NCBI RefSeq assembly: GCF_000715075.1 | Contig: NC_134084.1 | Coordinates: 97,010,411-97,074,410 of the forward strand | Length of the DNA: 64,000 bases | Direction of reading: 5' to 3' | DNA from: Nicotiana tabacum | Lineage: Eukaryota; Streptophyta; Magnoliopsida; Solanales; Solanaceae | In this document: positions 11,651 through 22,595 of the stretch, piece after piece | Layout of the letters: every line of letters starts with the position of its first letter | Position numbering within the stretch: the stretch's first letter is position 1 | Position numbers and translations under genes: made by a program | The notes under the pieces: model-generated | What the model saw: the letters and a program-made list of their open reading frames with translations, nothing else | Told to the model about the DNA's origin: nothing | Database searches by the model: none

Positions 11651-11692
11651 CAAAAAGGTACCATGGCTGGTTGACTTCATGGTACCTTTTTG
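11651..11692. repeat. Perfect 15-bp inverted repeat
   Basis: CAAAAAGGTACCATG (11651-11665) is followed after a 12-base loop by its exact complement CATGGTACCTTTTTG (11678-11692). No transposon termini or U-run terminator are linked to it. Confidence 0.8.
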
Positions 11693-11778
11693 AAAGCTTT
11701 TCTCGCATGTAAAATTCAAGTTCGAATTCATCTTGTACCTTGTCTGACTTTTCATTTTGCCGTGCTTTTTATTTCCTC

Positions 11779-11885
11779 TGTCCCAGCCATTTTTTTTTTT
11801 GCTACCTCCCAATTTCCTATTTATCTATTATTATTTTTATATCTTTTTCCTCTATTCTATTATTTTATTTGTGATCTCTAGCAAG
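11779..11885 (+). repeat. 107-bp imperfect direct repeat, copy 2
   Basis: Partner of 11411-11517, with about 15 differences. It ends in the same CTCTAGCAAG but is followed by unrelated sequence rather than the hAT-like terminus. Confidence 0.75.
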
Positions 11886-12437
11886 AACACTCAAAAAAGG
11901 ACCTCCAAAATTTAAAAATTTCATAAAATAAGCATTTCTCTTAATCTCAAATCTTTTAAATAGTTTTTTTTCTTTCAAAGTCGGAAAACTTGGATCTTGA
12001 TGGAAATTTTGGATTTAAATCAAATTTAATTTTTATAGTTTCTTTTTTTATTATAATAAAAGTTTGTGCTATTCTATAACTGTCAAATACAATTTAAATC
12101 TCTTTACTTAATAAATTTTGATGAATAAGCATTGCCTAGAAAAACATGAGATTTTATGATTTTAATTTTTTGGAACTTGTAGTTTATCGAATTCTACATT
12201 TACTTATGAGGTATAATTTGTCCATTGAAGATTTTATTTATTTTTCTTATTCTGATCGGTGGAATTTTCTTATTGAAGATATTATTTTACTTGTACAAAT
12301 TTATTTTTAGTATACAAAAAAGATATAATTCCCTAGTGAGAATATTAATTTTACTTATGTTGTTAATAATAAAGGTGTGATTCCTTCTTAAAATGCTAAT
12401 TATGTTTGCTTTTTGATGACTGAGATGTAATTTTCAT

Positions 12438-12481
12438 ACAACAACAATAACATACTCAGTAAATCTCATAGTAGGGGATGG
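12438..12481 (-). mobile_element. TS-type SINE 3' fragment
   Basis: On the - strand the block reads CCATCCCCTACTATGAGATT and ends in ATTGTTGTTGT, the tail structure of TS-family SINEs. Only about 44 bases are recognisable. Confidence 0.5.
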
Positions 12482-13000
12482 AAAAAAGATATAATTTTCA
12501 TATTTACAAATAAAAAATACCTATTAAATTACCCGAACAAACTAAAAAAATAAACCGAACAAATATTCCAAACAAACTCTATATTAGTCATTACAAGGTG
12601 TATATTAAAAGAAATTATAACATCCTCCACCTTCAAATTCTAGATCCGCCTCTGATCACATGATCAAATAGTTAAAAATTGATGAAAAAATCACGTCAAA
12701 GAGTATGGACGGAGCAACTAGTTTTCTACCATTTCAATTAAACCAATAATTATGACTTGAACTTTACCAATTCGTATTATATGATTACCCTTATTTCAAA
12801 CAGGTATCTTGGTTGTATTATATGAAACGTCATTGACTCTTTGCAAGGCCTTTTGTAAAGGAAAAGAGGCAGAATAAAGCTCTATATGGTAAATGATGAA
12901 TTATCAAATGATCCCCTCTCCTCTCTCTCTATATAAACATAAACTTAATATTCCTAAGTTTTCTAGGATTTGGTATTTGTTAGTTTTTTTAATTCATGTC

Positions 13001-13764
13001 TGTTTACCGTGTAAATGGTAATGACAATTAAATTTGTAAAATGAGATTCTAAAAATACGTGATCTATCTTTATGCTAGTTGTTAGAGCAGTTGATGCTAA
13101 TAGTATGAAGTTTTAACGATGAGATACGAACTAAAACGGGGCAGTAATCAAACCGAGGGGCTTGCTGCCCGAGATCGGACGGGCCGATGAAGGACCTCGG
13201 GATCGATATCCGGCTCGAGCTCGAGCTTTTAGGGGCAACCGGGGAAGGGACAACAGTTAGAATATAATTAAAAAAGGCTCTTTATGGCTAATATCAAGCA
13301 ATAAATAAAGAACAAGTACGAAGACAATAAATGCTAAGAGGGGCCTCGAGTGAGTAAGAGCGAACAAGTTAGGGAGAAGAAAGAGAGAGAGAGAGATATT
13401 ATTGATCTTATGTAGAATAGTTGGTGCTCTGCCTTACAGAGTGTTAGCGACTCCCCTTTTATAAAAAGGGGGGAGTCCAAACTTAGTACAAGATACGTTG
13501 AGTGATAAAGGAAATGGGATGGGACGGATAACTAGCTTCATGACATATGCATAGGCCAATGTTAGGCTGCCCAAGTAGACTCAATCGACTCCGGATGCAT
13601 TCTTCGGAGGCTTCCCGTGTTCGTCGAGGTTTCGGTTGATGTTATCCTTGGCTGGGTATCGACAGATCTTGAGGGAAGTGGCCGGCTTGAGTCCCGATCC
13701 TCCGAGACGACCTGCTGAAGCAATTTATCAACGAGAAATTGGTCCTCTGATTTCACCGTGCACA
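13001..13764 (-). repeat. 3' LTR of the gag-only Gypsy element
   Basis: 764 bp, TGTTTACCG...CCGTGCACA. On the - strand a TATAAAAGGGG box lies at about 13456-13466 inside a palindromic stretch (GACTCCCC...GGGGAGTC). A GA-rich microsatellite lies at about 13380-13396. A - strand ORF entering the LTR edge at about 13834-13562 is chance coding over the border. Confidence 0.9.
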
Positions 13765-14044
13765 GATAGTCTCCGCGTTTCTTAGAGAGAAGCGACAAGA
13801 AATGATTTTGACACCCCACTTCACGGGCTCCCATAATGACGTCGTGCTGATGGCGTAGCCCCTTTTACAAGTGCCGAGGCGTTTCACCCTTTCGCTTCTT
13901 CAGGGTCGTCCAATGTGTCGTGACTCCTCATTCTTAGGGGTCATAATGTTGCCGTCGATTTAGCTTCCATGAACGTATTGATGGCGCCTACTGTTACGCT
14001 TTTCGAGGGAGATAATGGCGCCGTCGGTTACTTTGCCCTCCCCC

Positions 14045-14050
14045 TATAAA
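14045..14050 (+). promoter_or_regulatory. Antisense TATA box inside the Gypsy element
   Basis: CCCCTATAAATGGGG on the + strand is a textbook plant TATA context and is followed by an open frame from 14050 to 14286. It points against the element's own transcription. Function is inferred; the downstream + frames (14050-16714) are short, broken and match no family I recognise. Confidence 0.4.
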
Positions 14051-16954
14051 TGGGGCTTCTTGTGATCAGTTTTTCATTCAAGCATCCTTCGATATCCATC
14101 CTTTCCTTCTTTCTTGCTTTTTTTTTGTTCTTTGCCGTCTCACCATATTTGAGGCCCATGGCCTCAAGGTCTTATGCCAACGTAATGCGCGCTATGGACC
14201 AATCCCGAACCTTCTTCGGTCGGGCGAAATTGTGCTGCTGTGATGCTATTATTGTTGTTGTTGTCTTCGTTAGCTCGGGGCGATGAAGTAGAGTACCGAT
14301 TTTCTCCGACCTGGGGAGATACTTGGATTATGCACCGCTCCATCACTTTCCTCTCCTATATCCTTCCTTTTGAAGATGCCATTCCGGGAGGGTCGAGATG
14401 AGGTTCCCAAGGGGATTGGACTTGGAAGATATTGTCTTTGAGGTCGCACGCCTGAGGAGATGATGCCAGAGATGCCGCACTTTGGGAATAGGCTAGATTC
14501 TTAGACTTTTGTTGTATGCATACCCTTGAATTTCTTTGTTTCCGTGTAATTATCCCCTTGTGGGCTTTTGTAATCATATGTAAGGACCCCCAGAGGGCCG
14601 TTGTAAGCGAACATTTTATGAATATAAAGATATTTCCTTGACTCTTGCCTTTGATACTTGTTGTATTTCTTTGTATTTGCGGTAGCTCCGAATGCACAAT
14701 CCTGTTTTGTCGTTGCTAACACTGAACTCGGATGCGAGTATTCCTTCCGGCCTTCGGTTGATCGAAACGGCTTTGCGCGAGGCCTTTTGTGGTTCCTCGG
14801 ATTGAACCCGAATAAGGCCAATAACCTCGGGCCGCCGAGACCCTAACTTCGCGTGAAAATGAAGATAATGTTTTTGGGCCTCATAATAACCTTTGATAAG
14901 AGTTTTGCTTGGGGACCCGTGGATGGGGGATGCTTGTGATTTCCTGGAAGTAGTCCCTGAGCGGAGGCTCTCTTCGCACTCAGACCATCTTGGACAGCAC
15001 CCGGAGCCCGGTCCGTGTAGGCGACGTTCAAAAAATGCTTATTTCTTCATAAATTGGTTCCTTTTGACGGAGATCCTCGAAGTTGCATGCCACCCTTGTG
15101 TTGGTGAATGCGTTGTTGGCTTTCTGGAGCGCCGCCTTACTATGACGAAGGTCTTCGAGACCGGGTATTGCCTCGAGGCTAGAGGTGGTGCTATTGGTTA
15201 GCGTCTTCGGTCGGCTTTGAATTGTCGCCGCTCTTTCAATATATAACATAAGGCTATTTCCGCATTCCCAAGGGTTACCCTGTCTCGCGCAGTTGCCATT
15301 TTTTGTGCCATGTTTCTGGTATCAACACGTCTGTACATCTTTCCACCTTTTAGTCTTTCAACCTTGCGACTGCTATGTCGGCAATGATGAGATTAATCTG
15401 ACTGGGGGGGGGGAAGCTCCCCCAGTTTTTGGGGTCATCGGGGTCTGCTGACTCCATTGTGCTGGTTGATCATGCCCTCAATCGCTGTTATTGGGGACGA
15501 TAGAGACCGGGCATGGAAAAGTCGCTTTGCTTGGGTGCTGGCCGCTGGTATTATACCTTAGGAACCCGTGTTATTTGTTTGAAAAAAGGAGCAATACTCT
15601 TAGGTGCCGCACCCCGTGCTTTGCCAGTTCTGCCTATGGCGAGAGCAAACTTAGTAGCAGTGCCTTCCTTCTTCTGTCGTGTTTATACGAATGTTGTAGG
15701 TATCGGGTGGTCCCCCAGGGGTGAGGATGTGCTCCTCCGGAGAGGGGGAGGATTCGTAGGCTTCCGAGCTAGGGGACGATGGCGATAAATGAAATACGCA
15801 CTCGTAATGCGATGGAGCTTTTAGCGGGGCTAAAAGGGTCCATGTCTCCGACGAGAAAACTTCGTCCGAGCCTGTTGTTCCTGAAGTTTTTGGTTCCGGA
15901 GTGGTGGTTCCTTCAAGTGATCATGCTTCAACCGAGGTTGGTTCTTTCCAAGGCCGAGCGGGGTGGACCAACAGGGATGTGCTTCGACCTTCGATGAAGT
16001 CTGCCGGCTTTACTTCGCGGTGAGCTTCGGCACAATTCTTTTGCATTTCGTGTCTTCCCTTCCTTATCGATTTTTCCTTCTGTAGGACTTTGATAGGCTC
16101 AGGTCTGAGCTGCTCTGCCATGGGGCTAAGCCTTGGGAGCTCTGGATGAGGGTAAGTCCCTTAGGCTCCCTAGAAGGGAGAAGGAGGTTGAGTTGATGCA
16201 CTGGTGATATAGGGCGTACCAGAGCTCGAATTACGAGAGCTATTTGATGGGGCAAGTGACCTCTCGTAGTAAGCGTTTCACTTTTTTAACCCTTGAGGTT
16301 AGGCTTTTTGCCTATTTTAGTTGCAGAAAAAAGACGAAGGCTCAGGAGTACCTTAGGGGCGAAGCCGACCGAGTTAGGAATGCTTGTGGTGGACTGAGGG
16401 CTCAGGTGCAAGCTCAAGCTTCAGTTCGAGTGGATATGATTGCACATATGCTCGTACTAAAGCAGCATTGAGTCAGACCAAGGCTGATGAGGAGATGGTG
16501 ATTCATCTGAAGGACATCATTGATGTCTGAGCTGAGTTGGAGCGGGCCCTCGATTGTGAGAAGAGGAATGAGGGATACGTTCGTTGTAGATCCCGAGGTG
16601 TTTGAAGAGATCAGCGCCAGGGATTTTGTTCTTCTGGAAGAGTTGGCTCGAGCGAAGGCGGACGAGTGTGATGCTTGGTTTACTTCTTGCCGACGTCACG
16701 GGGAGCAAAACTAGGGCTGGTAGGTCGTAGCCTTCTGTAGCGAAGTGTAGATTTTGCCATTTTGTATTTTCTATTCGCAGAGCATGTTTGTAGATGGAGA
16801 CCGTAGCTTTTTGCTTGTAAAAATAAAAGAAAACTTGAAGATTTATCTCCTTTGTATTTCCCTTCACATTGCTTTTGTCCAGGCGGGCTGGTTCCTGAGT
16901 TCGTCAGGCAGGCTCGGGGGATCTTGTATGCTCGGTAGATGCGGCCTTTAGTGC

Positions 16955-17400
16955 AAGCTGGCATTATAGCTCTTATGCCTTGCCCTTGGGTATTTGCTTC
17001 TTAACTACTTTGGGTTCAGTCTTCAAGTCGGGTTGCGACTCGTGCTTAACTAACCCTAAGAGATTTTTTGTGTCAGCATGGGCGGACGACGATGGCTCTT
17101 ACGCCTTGGGCCGAAGTGACCTTTTAAGTATGTGGCCTTGAGGCTCGTTTGGCTGGTAATAATGGCACTTACGCTGTGCCCTTAGGTATGTGTAGTTAAC
17201 TATTTTGGATCCGGTCTCTGAATCGGGTTACGACTCGAGCTTTTTTTGATCCTCAAATTTTCAATTTTCAAGTTGGCGACAATGGCTCTTACGTTGTTGG
17301 TTGTTGCGGCCTTTTAGAGTGTGGCCCTGAGGCTTGTTTGGTTGGCGACAATGGCTCTTATACTTTTGCCCGTGGGAATATGTAGGCTTTGTTTTCCTCT
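16955..17400 (+). repeat. Degenerate repeats with a GGCGACAATGGCTCTTA core
   Basis: The core or a variant recurs near 16962, 17085, 17156, 17275 and 17344, each followed by a GCCCTTGGG- or GCCCTGAGG-like phrase. Spacing varies from about 70 to 120 bases, so this is a family of diverged units rather than a clean tandem array. Confidence 0.6.
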
Positions 17401-17824
17401 AATTAAGGTCTTTTTGAACTAATTTTGCCTGACCCGTCGTCGGTTCAGGAAGAACATCGATTTCAAGTCATTTAGCGGCGGTGTTCGAGAACCTCAGAAG
17501 GTTTTTAGCTCATAGGCTGAGTAGCTTGAAGCCTTGTGATTTGGAGCTGACATGTTCGAAGCTCATTTGCCTATTGAGAGTAGCCTATTTTAACCGGTTC
17601 TTTCCGAAGTAGATTTAGAGTAATGGCATGTGATTTTGTTAGCAACGGTCGAGCGTCCCTGAGTCGCATTAATTTGGCAGGTGCAACCATCTTGACCGTA
17701 GTCATATGCCTTTGGCCGGAGCATCCCGAGTGATAATTTAGGTGTCTACATCAAGGGTATGCCCTTTTGGGAGTCTTACAAATGCGACATATAGCCTAAA
17801 CATCAGGATTTGAGTTTTATGCAT

Positions 17825-18001
17825 GTAGTAAGGTCTTACAAAATTTTCATGCCTGTTGAGGTCTTACAGTTTTCATGCCTATTAAGGTCTTATAGTTTGT
17901 AATGCCTATTGAGGTCTTAAAGTTTGTCATGCCAATTTGTCATGCATGTTAAGGTCTTACAATTTGTCATTCCTGTTGAGGTCTTACAGTTTTTGTTGCC
18001 A
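17825..18001 (+). repeat. Minisatellite, about 27-30-bp units
   Basis: About six or seven units built on CATGCCTATTGAGGTCTTA plus a short T-rich tail. The bases flanking AGGTCTTA vary. It lies in the non-coding 3' region of the gag-only Gypsy element. Confidence 0.75.
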
Positions 18002-18009
18002 TGTAATAT

Positions 18010-18420
18010 AGATCTGGCTAGACCGAGTCTGCCCGCTCGAGGTCTTATGACCTCGGGTTTTCTAGTATTTGGAGATTGACGATAGTCTCCGAGTCATCGA
18101 GTTTGTTTAGGACCGGAGACCGTTACTCGTGAGTTCGGAATTGTCTCATTGAGGTGCCAAATTGTTGACGCTAAGTCTTCGAGTATTTCGGGACGTGCTT
18201 GGTGGAGGGATCCCTGCTGTTAGCATGCTAAACTTTCTTTTGGAGTACGAGGTGCTTTTGGTGAGAGATACCCTTTGATTGATTGACATAAACACATGTT
18301 GTTGTGTTGAATAGATCTTTGCTAGACCGAGTTTGCTCGCTCAGGGTCTTACGACCTCGGGTTATTAAGTGCATGGTGACTGGCGACAATGTCTGAGTAC
18401 TCAAGGTACCCCTGATGTTG
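18010..18420 (+). repeat. Two diverged copies of a ~100-bp block
   Basis: TAGATCTGGCTAGACCGAG...ACCTCGGGTTTT at about 18010-18110 reappears as TAGATCTTTGCTAGACCGAG...ACCTCGGGTTAT at about 18311-18410. Both carry the inverted core GAGGTCTTA-TGACCTCGGG. The unit is non-coding. Confidence 0.6.
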
Positions 18421-18817
18421 GTGATGCCGGGCGATTTCTGCTTTGCCTTACCTGAAGGTTTTGTGATTTCGGAGTTTCAACCCGGAGGCCGTCTGAGCGT
18501 TGAATTGCTGACGTCAGTCCCCGGGTGTTCGGGACGTTTTCGGTGAAAGAATTGTTACCTTACTTTGCGAAGGTGTATTTGACAAAAGGTATCCTTTGAT
18601 TGCTTGGTACAATAGTACACATATTTGCCGACGGGAGCCTGACTATATAGACACGGTTCGTTCGACCGTTTGGCCCGGTACATTGCTTTCCTATAGGAAC
18701 CCCATTTGGCATTTCAAGACCTTTTCGAGCAGGTAGCTTTTTGGGGAGTGCCCCTCACCGTTCAAAAAGTTGTCTGCAAGAGAAGTTTTGAGCATTTGCG
18801 GAGTTTTCCTTAGGTAG

Positions 18818-18907
18818 CTCGCAGACGTTGCCTCGTTAAAAACCTTGCCGGTAAAACCCTTCTTTTGGGACAAAAACTCGGTCGAAGGAAAAGAGTGCAA
18901 CAAATGC
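18818..18907 (-). other. Conserved post-integrase motif of plant LTR elements
   Basis: On the - strand the text includes TTTTTGTCCCAAAAGAAGGG, then TTTTTAACGAGGCAACGTC. From general knowledge, similar text (a 'gggttttt...tttttaacgaggca' motif) sits downstream of pol in many plant retrotransposons and near 3' ends. Here it lies about 100 bases past the last protease/gag-derived sequence, marking where pol ended or was deleted. Its function is unknown to me. Confidence 0.55.
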
Positions 18908-18959
18908 GTTTTTAGAACCTCAAGGTCTTCAGGCAGTGTTAGCGTTATGACTGCTCCGA

Positions 18960-21390
18960 TCGGGTTCCTGCATAATGGTTAGTTATAAATTCGAAAGAAA
19001 AAAGGAGATGGTCATACCTTGAAGTGAGATATGCTGGCGATGCCTCGGGATTGATTTGTTACAATTGCTCGAGGCAAAGATGCATTATGGGTTTTTTATT
19101 CATTTTGTCAAGTTCGATCGAGGGTGAGCCCGATTCTCCCTTTGGTTTATTCAGGGGCGGAGGTACGAATATTGGTACCATATAGTGTATTGCAAACATT
19201 TCCCTCGCCGTGTGCTGTTCCACATAGACGGTTTTAATTTTGTCCTTTGTTGAGAATTTTATCATCGGGCAAAAGGTGGATGGCACTGCTCTCATGCAGT
19301 GTATCCACGGTCACCCGAATAAGGCGTTATACCTCATGTCCCCTTCGATGACATGGAATTTGGTGTCTTGGGTCATGCCGGCCACGGTAACTGGGAGGAT
19401 GATTTCTCCTTTCATCATTTTGCTTTTCATAGTGAATCCGTTGAGGACCCGAGCGGTGGGCACGACTTGGTTGAGCAGTCCAAGCTACTCTATTACCCTC
19501 GACATGTCAATATTGGCCGAGCTACTTGGATCCACGAGTACACATTTTATTTGAAAAGAATTTATAAGGAAGGAAATTACCAGTGCGCCATTGTAGGGTT
19601 GAGACAGGGTCTTGGTGTCCTCTTTGCTGAACGTGAGGGCATCTTTGGGGATATACCCCCGAGTCCGCTTTTCTCTAGTGATGGATATTTTTGTTCTTCT
19701 CATTACGGGTTCCTGCGGGGCATCGGCGCCCCCATGATCATGTGGATGACATGTTGCGGCTCGTTTGCCTCGTTCTTCTTGGTTGCCTCCCTTTCTCGGA
19801 ACTGGTTTTTGTCTCGATCGCTAAGGAATTCTCGGAGATGTCCTTTGTTAAGCAGCCAAGCTACCCCCTCTCGTAGCTGATGACAATCCTCTGTCCTGTG
19901 GCCGGGCATGTTGTGAAACTCACATACTAAGTTGTAAATCCTCTACGAAGGATCTGACTGTATAGGTTTGGGCCACTTGGCATCTTTGATCTTACTGATA
20001 GCGAACATGATGTCTGACACATCGATGTTGAAATTATATTCTGACAGGTAGGGCGCACCCGTTGGCACTATGTTCTGATCGAAATTGGTTCTATTGATGA
20101 GCCCTCGAGGGTCCTGTCCTCGGTCCACCCTCCAATCATTGCGAGGTAGGTTGCACCTCGGGGCGTTCCTTCTATCCTCGAGGTATGGCTAATACCTTTC
20201 TTTGTTTGGTTTCGGTTCCTTTTCGAGGAGCCTGCTTGGGTATACTGAGCTCGAAGGGGCTCCCAACTGGTCATTTTCGGCTCTGATCTTCGACTGACAC
20301 TGGTTGTGGACGTCCGACCAGGTCATGACCGGATACTCGATCAGGTTCTGTTTCAGCTGTTTTGAGGCCACCGAGCTTCATTCGTTCAGGCCTTAGGTGA
20401 AGGCCTGCACTGCCCAGTCGTTGGAGACTGGTGGTAGCTCCATCCGTTCCATCTAAAAGCGAGACACGAATTCCCGCAGCATCTCGTTCTCTCTTTGCTT
20501 GATTTTGAAAACATCAGACTTCCTTGTTGCTACCTTGATGGCTCCGGCATGTGCCTTTACGAAGGAGTTTGCTAGCATGGCAAATGAATCTATGGAATTA
20601 GGTGCCAAGTTGTGATACCACATGATGGCGCCCTTCGAGAGTGTTTCCCTGAAGTTTTTCAGCAATACAGACTCGATCTTGTCATTCTTTATACCTTTGC
20701 CTTTTACTGCGCAGGTGTAGGCGGTAACGTGTTCATTAGGGTCGGTGGTACCATTGTACTTAGGGAGTTCCGGTATCCTAAACTTCTTTGGAATGGGCTT
20801 CGGGGCCGCTTCCTCGAGGAATGACCTTTGTATGAACTTCTTCGAATCCACACCCTTGAGGACCGGGGGTGCACACGGGATCTTATCTACCCTAGAGTTA
20901 TAGGTCTCGACCTTCTTATCATTGGATGCTATCATTTTCTCGCCCGATTAGATCCTGTTGGTGAGGTCCTCAAGCATCTTTACTATGGCAGGGTCGGCTA
21001 CCGATCCATTATTGCTTGATCTCTCGGGTACTTGTTCAGCGGGGGGAGTTATTTCCGGCACTGCTGTGCTGGGGTCTTCGGATGGCTTTGTAAGTGAGTG
21101 ATGACCAACTGTTGTGCCTGCAAAATTTCAAAAATAACATGAAGACTAACTTCCTGTTCTTCCCGGGCCGGGGTTCTTTGGGCTTCCTGTCGGTAGCTAT
21201 GCCGTACGCTCCTGTCGGTGTGTGAGATTTCGTCGACCTATTGTGCATCCTGTGAATCTGCGTCCGCTAGAATCGGTCCGGGTGCGTTATCGGGATTCTG
21301 TGGTGGCACATCGATGGTCGGAACAGCCATGCCGTTTTCCCCGTGGTTTTCGAGGTTTTCATTCTCGACTCTGTTTACCGAGCTAGACAT
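18960..21390 (-). pseudogene. Gypsy gag-protease relic
   Basis: ATG at 21390 (MSSSVNRVEN). The gag capsid domain lies around 20900-20450 (PKYNGTTDPNEHVTAY; KGAIMWYHNLAPNSIDSF). A nucleocapsid remnant, GHRTEDCHQLREGVA, lies around 19890. The protease follows around 19530-19340 (CVLVDPSSSANIDM, then an LFGRPWIH-like end); the usual V-D-x-G-S-S-A-N has Ser for Gly, so activity is doubtful. At least eight in-frame stops occur. The sequence fades near 18960 with no RT after it. Confidence 0.85.
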
Positions 21391-21489
21391 TTTGACCTGA
21401 AATCAAGAGATCTTGGATGAGAAAAATTGTGAAAGATAACTTGCGTTTGTGCAATGAAACTAGCAAGAAAATAAGCACTATTATTTTTG

Positions 21490-21510
21490 GCCCCACGGTG
21501 GGCGCCAAAC
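21490..21510 (-). other. Primer-binding region of the gag-only Gypsy element
   Basis: On the - strand the LTR is followed by GTTTGGCGCCCACCGTGGGG. TGGCGCC is the typical start of a site pairing with a tRNA 3' end (GGCGCCA). The tRNA was not identified with confidence. Confidence 0.65.
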
Positions 21511-22272
21511 TGTTTACTGTGAAAATGGTAATGACGATTTAATTTGTAAAATGAGATTCTAAAAATACGTGATCTATTTTTATGCTAGTTGTTAGAGCAG
21601 TTGACGCTAAGAGTATGAAGTTTTAACAATGAGATACGAACAAAAATGGGGCAGTAATCAAATCGAGGGGCTTGTTGCCCGAGATTAGGACGGGCCGATA
21701 AAGGACCTTGGGGTCGATATCTGGCTCGAGATCGAGCTGTCGGGGACAACCGGGAAGAGATAACAGTTAGAATATAATTAAAGAATGCTCTTTATGGCCA
21801 ATATCAAGAAATAAATGAAGAACAAGTATGAAAGCGATAAATGCTCAGAGGGGCCTCGAGTGAGTAAGAACGAACAAGTTAGAGAGAAGAAAGAGAGAGA
21901 GAGATATTATTGATCTTGTGTAGAATAGTGGAAGCTCTGCCTTACAGAGTATTAGCGACTCCCCTTTTATATAAGGAGGGAGTCCAAACTTAGTACAAGA
22001 TACGTTGAGTGATAAAGGAAATGGGATGGGACAGATAACTAGCTACATCACGTATGCGTAGGCCAATGTTAGGTTGCCCAAGTAGACTCAATCGACTCTG
22101 AATGCATTCTTTGGAGGCTTCTCGTGTTAGTCGGGGTTTCGGCCGATGATATCCTTGGCTGGGTATGGATAGATCTCGAGGGAAGTGGCCGGCTCGAGGT
22201 CCCGATCCTCCGAGGGGACCTGCTGAAGCAATTTGTCACCGAGAAATTGGTCCTACAATTTCACCGTGCACA
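21511..22272 (-). repeat. 5' LTR of the gag-only Gypsy element
   Basis: 762 bp, TGTTTACTG...CCGTGCACA, clearly the partner of 13001-13764 with scattered substitutions. The TATA region at about 21965-21978 is again within a near-palindrome of CTCCCC and GGGAG. Confidence 0.9.
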
Positions 22273-22277
22273 ATGTC

Positions 22278-22537
22278 TAATTAGGATTTGATCAAAATCA
22301 TATAGGAATAGTTTTTCTGAATTCTAGTTAAATGGTTTGTAGCATTATAAATAGAGGTGCTACTACATATTTTCGATTGTGGAGAGGTAGCTTCGATGTA
22401 GAGAGATTCAAGAGTTTATGAGTGAAGAAAAAGTTTCCTACCATGTTATCTCTCTAGTTTGATAGATTTTTCTATATAACCTTTGTCGATATCTTTATTT
22501 GTGCCTAAATTATTTTTTGGGGTACCTCAATCTTTCA
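22278..22537 (+). repeat. Left LTR (second part) of the + strand Copia element
   Basis: Continues the LTR interrupted at 13000. It aligns with 24092-24349: TAATTAGGATTTG, GCATTATAAATAG (TATA-like) and GAGAGATTCAAGAG are all shared. It ends AATCTTTCA. Confidence 0.85.
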
Positions 22538-22540
22538 AAT

Positions 22541-22552
22541 TGGTATCAGAGC
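22541..22552 (+). other. Primer-binding site of the + strand Copia element
   Basis: TGGTATCAGAGC, exact match to the initiator-Met-tRNA site usual in plant Copia elements, three bases after the LTR. Confidence 0.9.
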
Positions 22553-22595
22553 TTATGTGAGATCTTTTATAGCCGGTGTGAAATTCTAAAAAATT

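Larger units (their letters stand above)
11518..12654. mobile_element. Possible hAT-like element with GGCGGATC termini
   Basis: The left end CAGGGGCGGATCCAC and the right end CTAGATCCGCCTCTG are near inverted repeats of the same family as the intron-3 MITE. The flanks (CTAGCAAG and ATCACATG) do not match as an 8-bp duplication, and the span contains a direct repeat and a SINE fragment. This may be a composite or two unrelated half-elements. Confidence 0.3.
10274..12937. other. Intergenic AT-rich spacer after the TAR gene
   Basis: The TAR stop is at 10271-10273; no strong poly(A) signal is evident. No protein-coding frame of note occurs. The stretch contains decayed repeats (listed separately), GGTTCGGTTT-rich text around 11290-11360, and a CT-rich microsatellite at 12906-12924. 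A low-complexity-free part at 10850-11160 could be transcribed DNA, but nothing identifies it. Confidence 0.6.
13765..18690. other. Pol-less 3' region of the Gypsy element
   Basis: About 5 kb richer in GC than its surroundings, with short + strand frames at 14050-14286, 15491-15788, 16244-16471 and 16520-16714 that could be remains of an antisense ORF. Tat-type Gypsy elements can carry such an ORF before the 3' LTR. No conserved domain was recognised. A G-run lies at about 15407-15413. Confidence 0.55.
13001..22272 (-). mobile_element. Gypsy element with gag and protease but no RT/integrase
   Basis: LTRs lie at 13001-13764 and 21511-22272, with ATGTC duplicated at 12996-13000 and 22273-22277. 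A primer-binding region adjoins the right LTR (21490-21509), fixing - strand orientation. Gag and protease relics occupy 19000-21390. The 5 kb from 18960 to 13765 holds no RT, RNase H or integrase motif, only repeats and an antisense TATA region. The layout resembles large non-autonomous gag-bearing LTR elements that borrow pol in trans. The insertion lies in the LTR of the + strand Copia element, whose second LTR shows the empty site. Confidence 0.9.
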
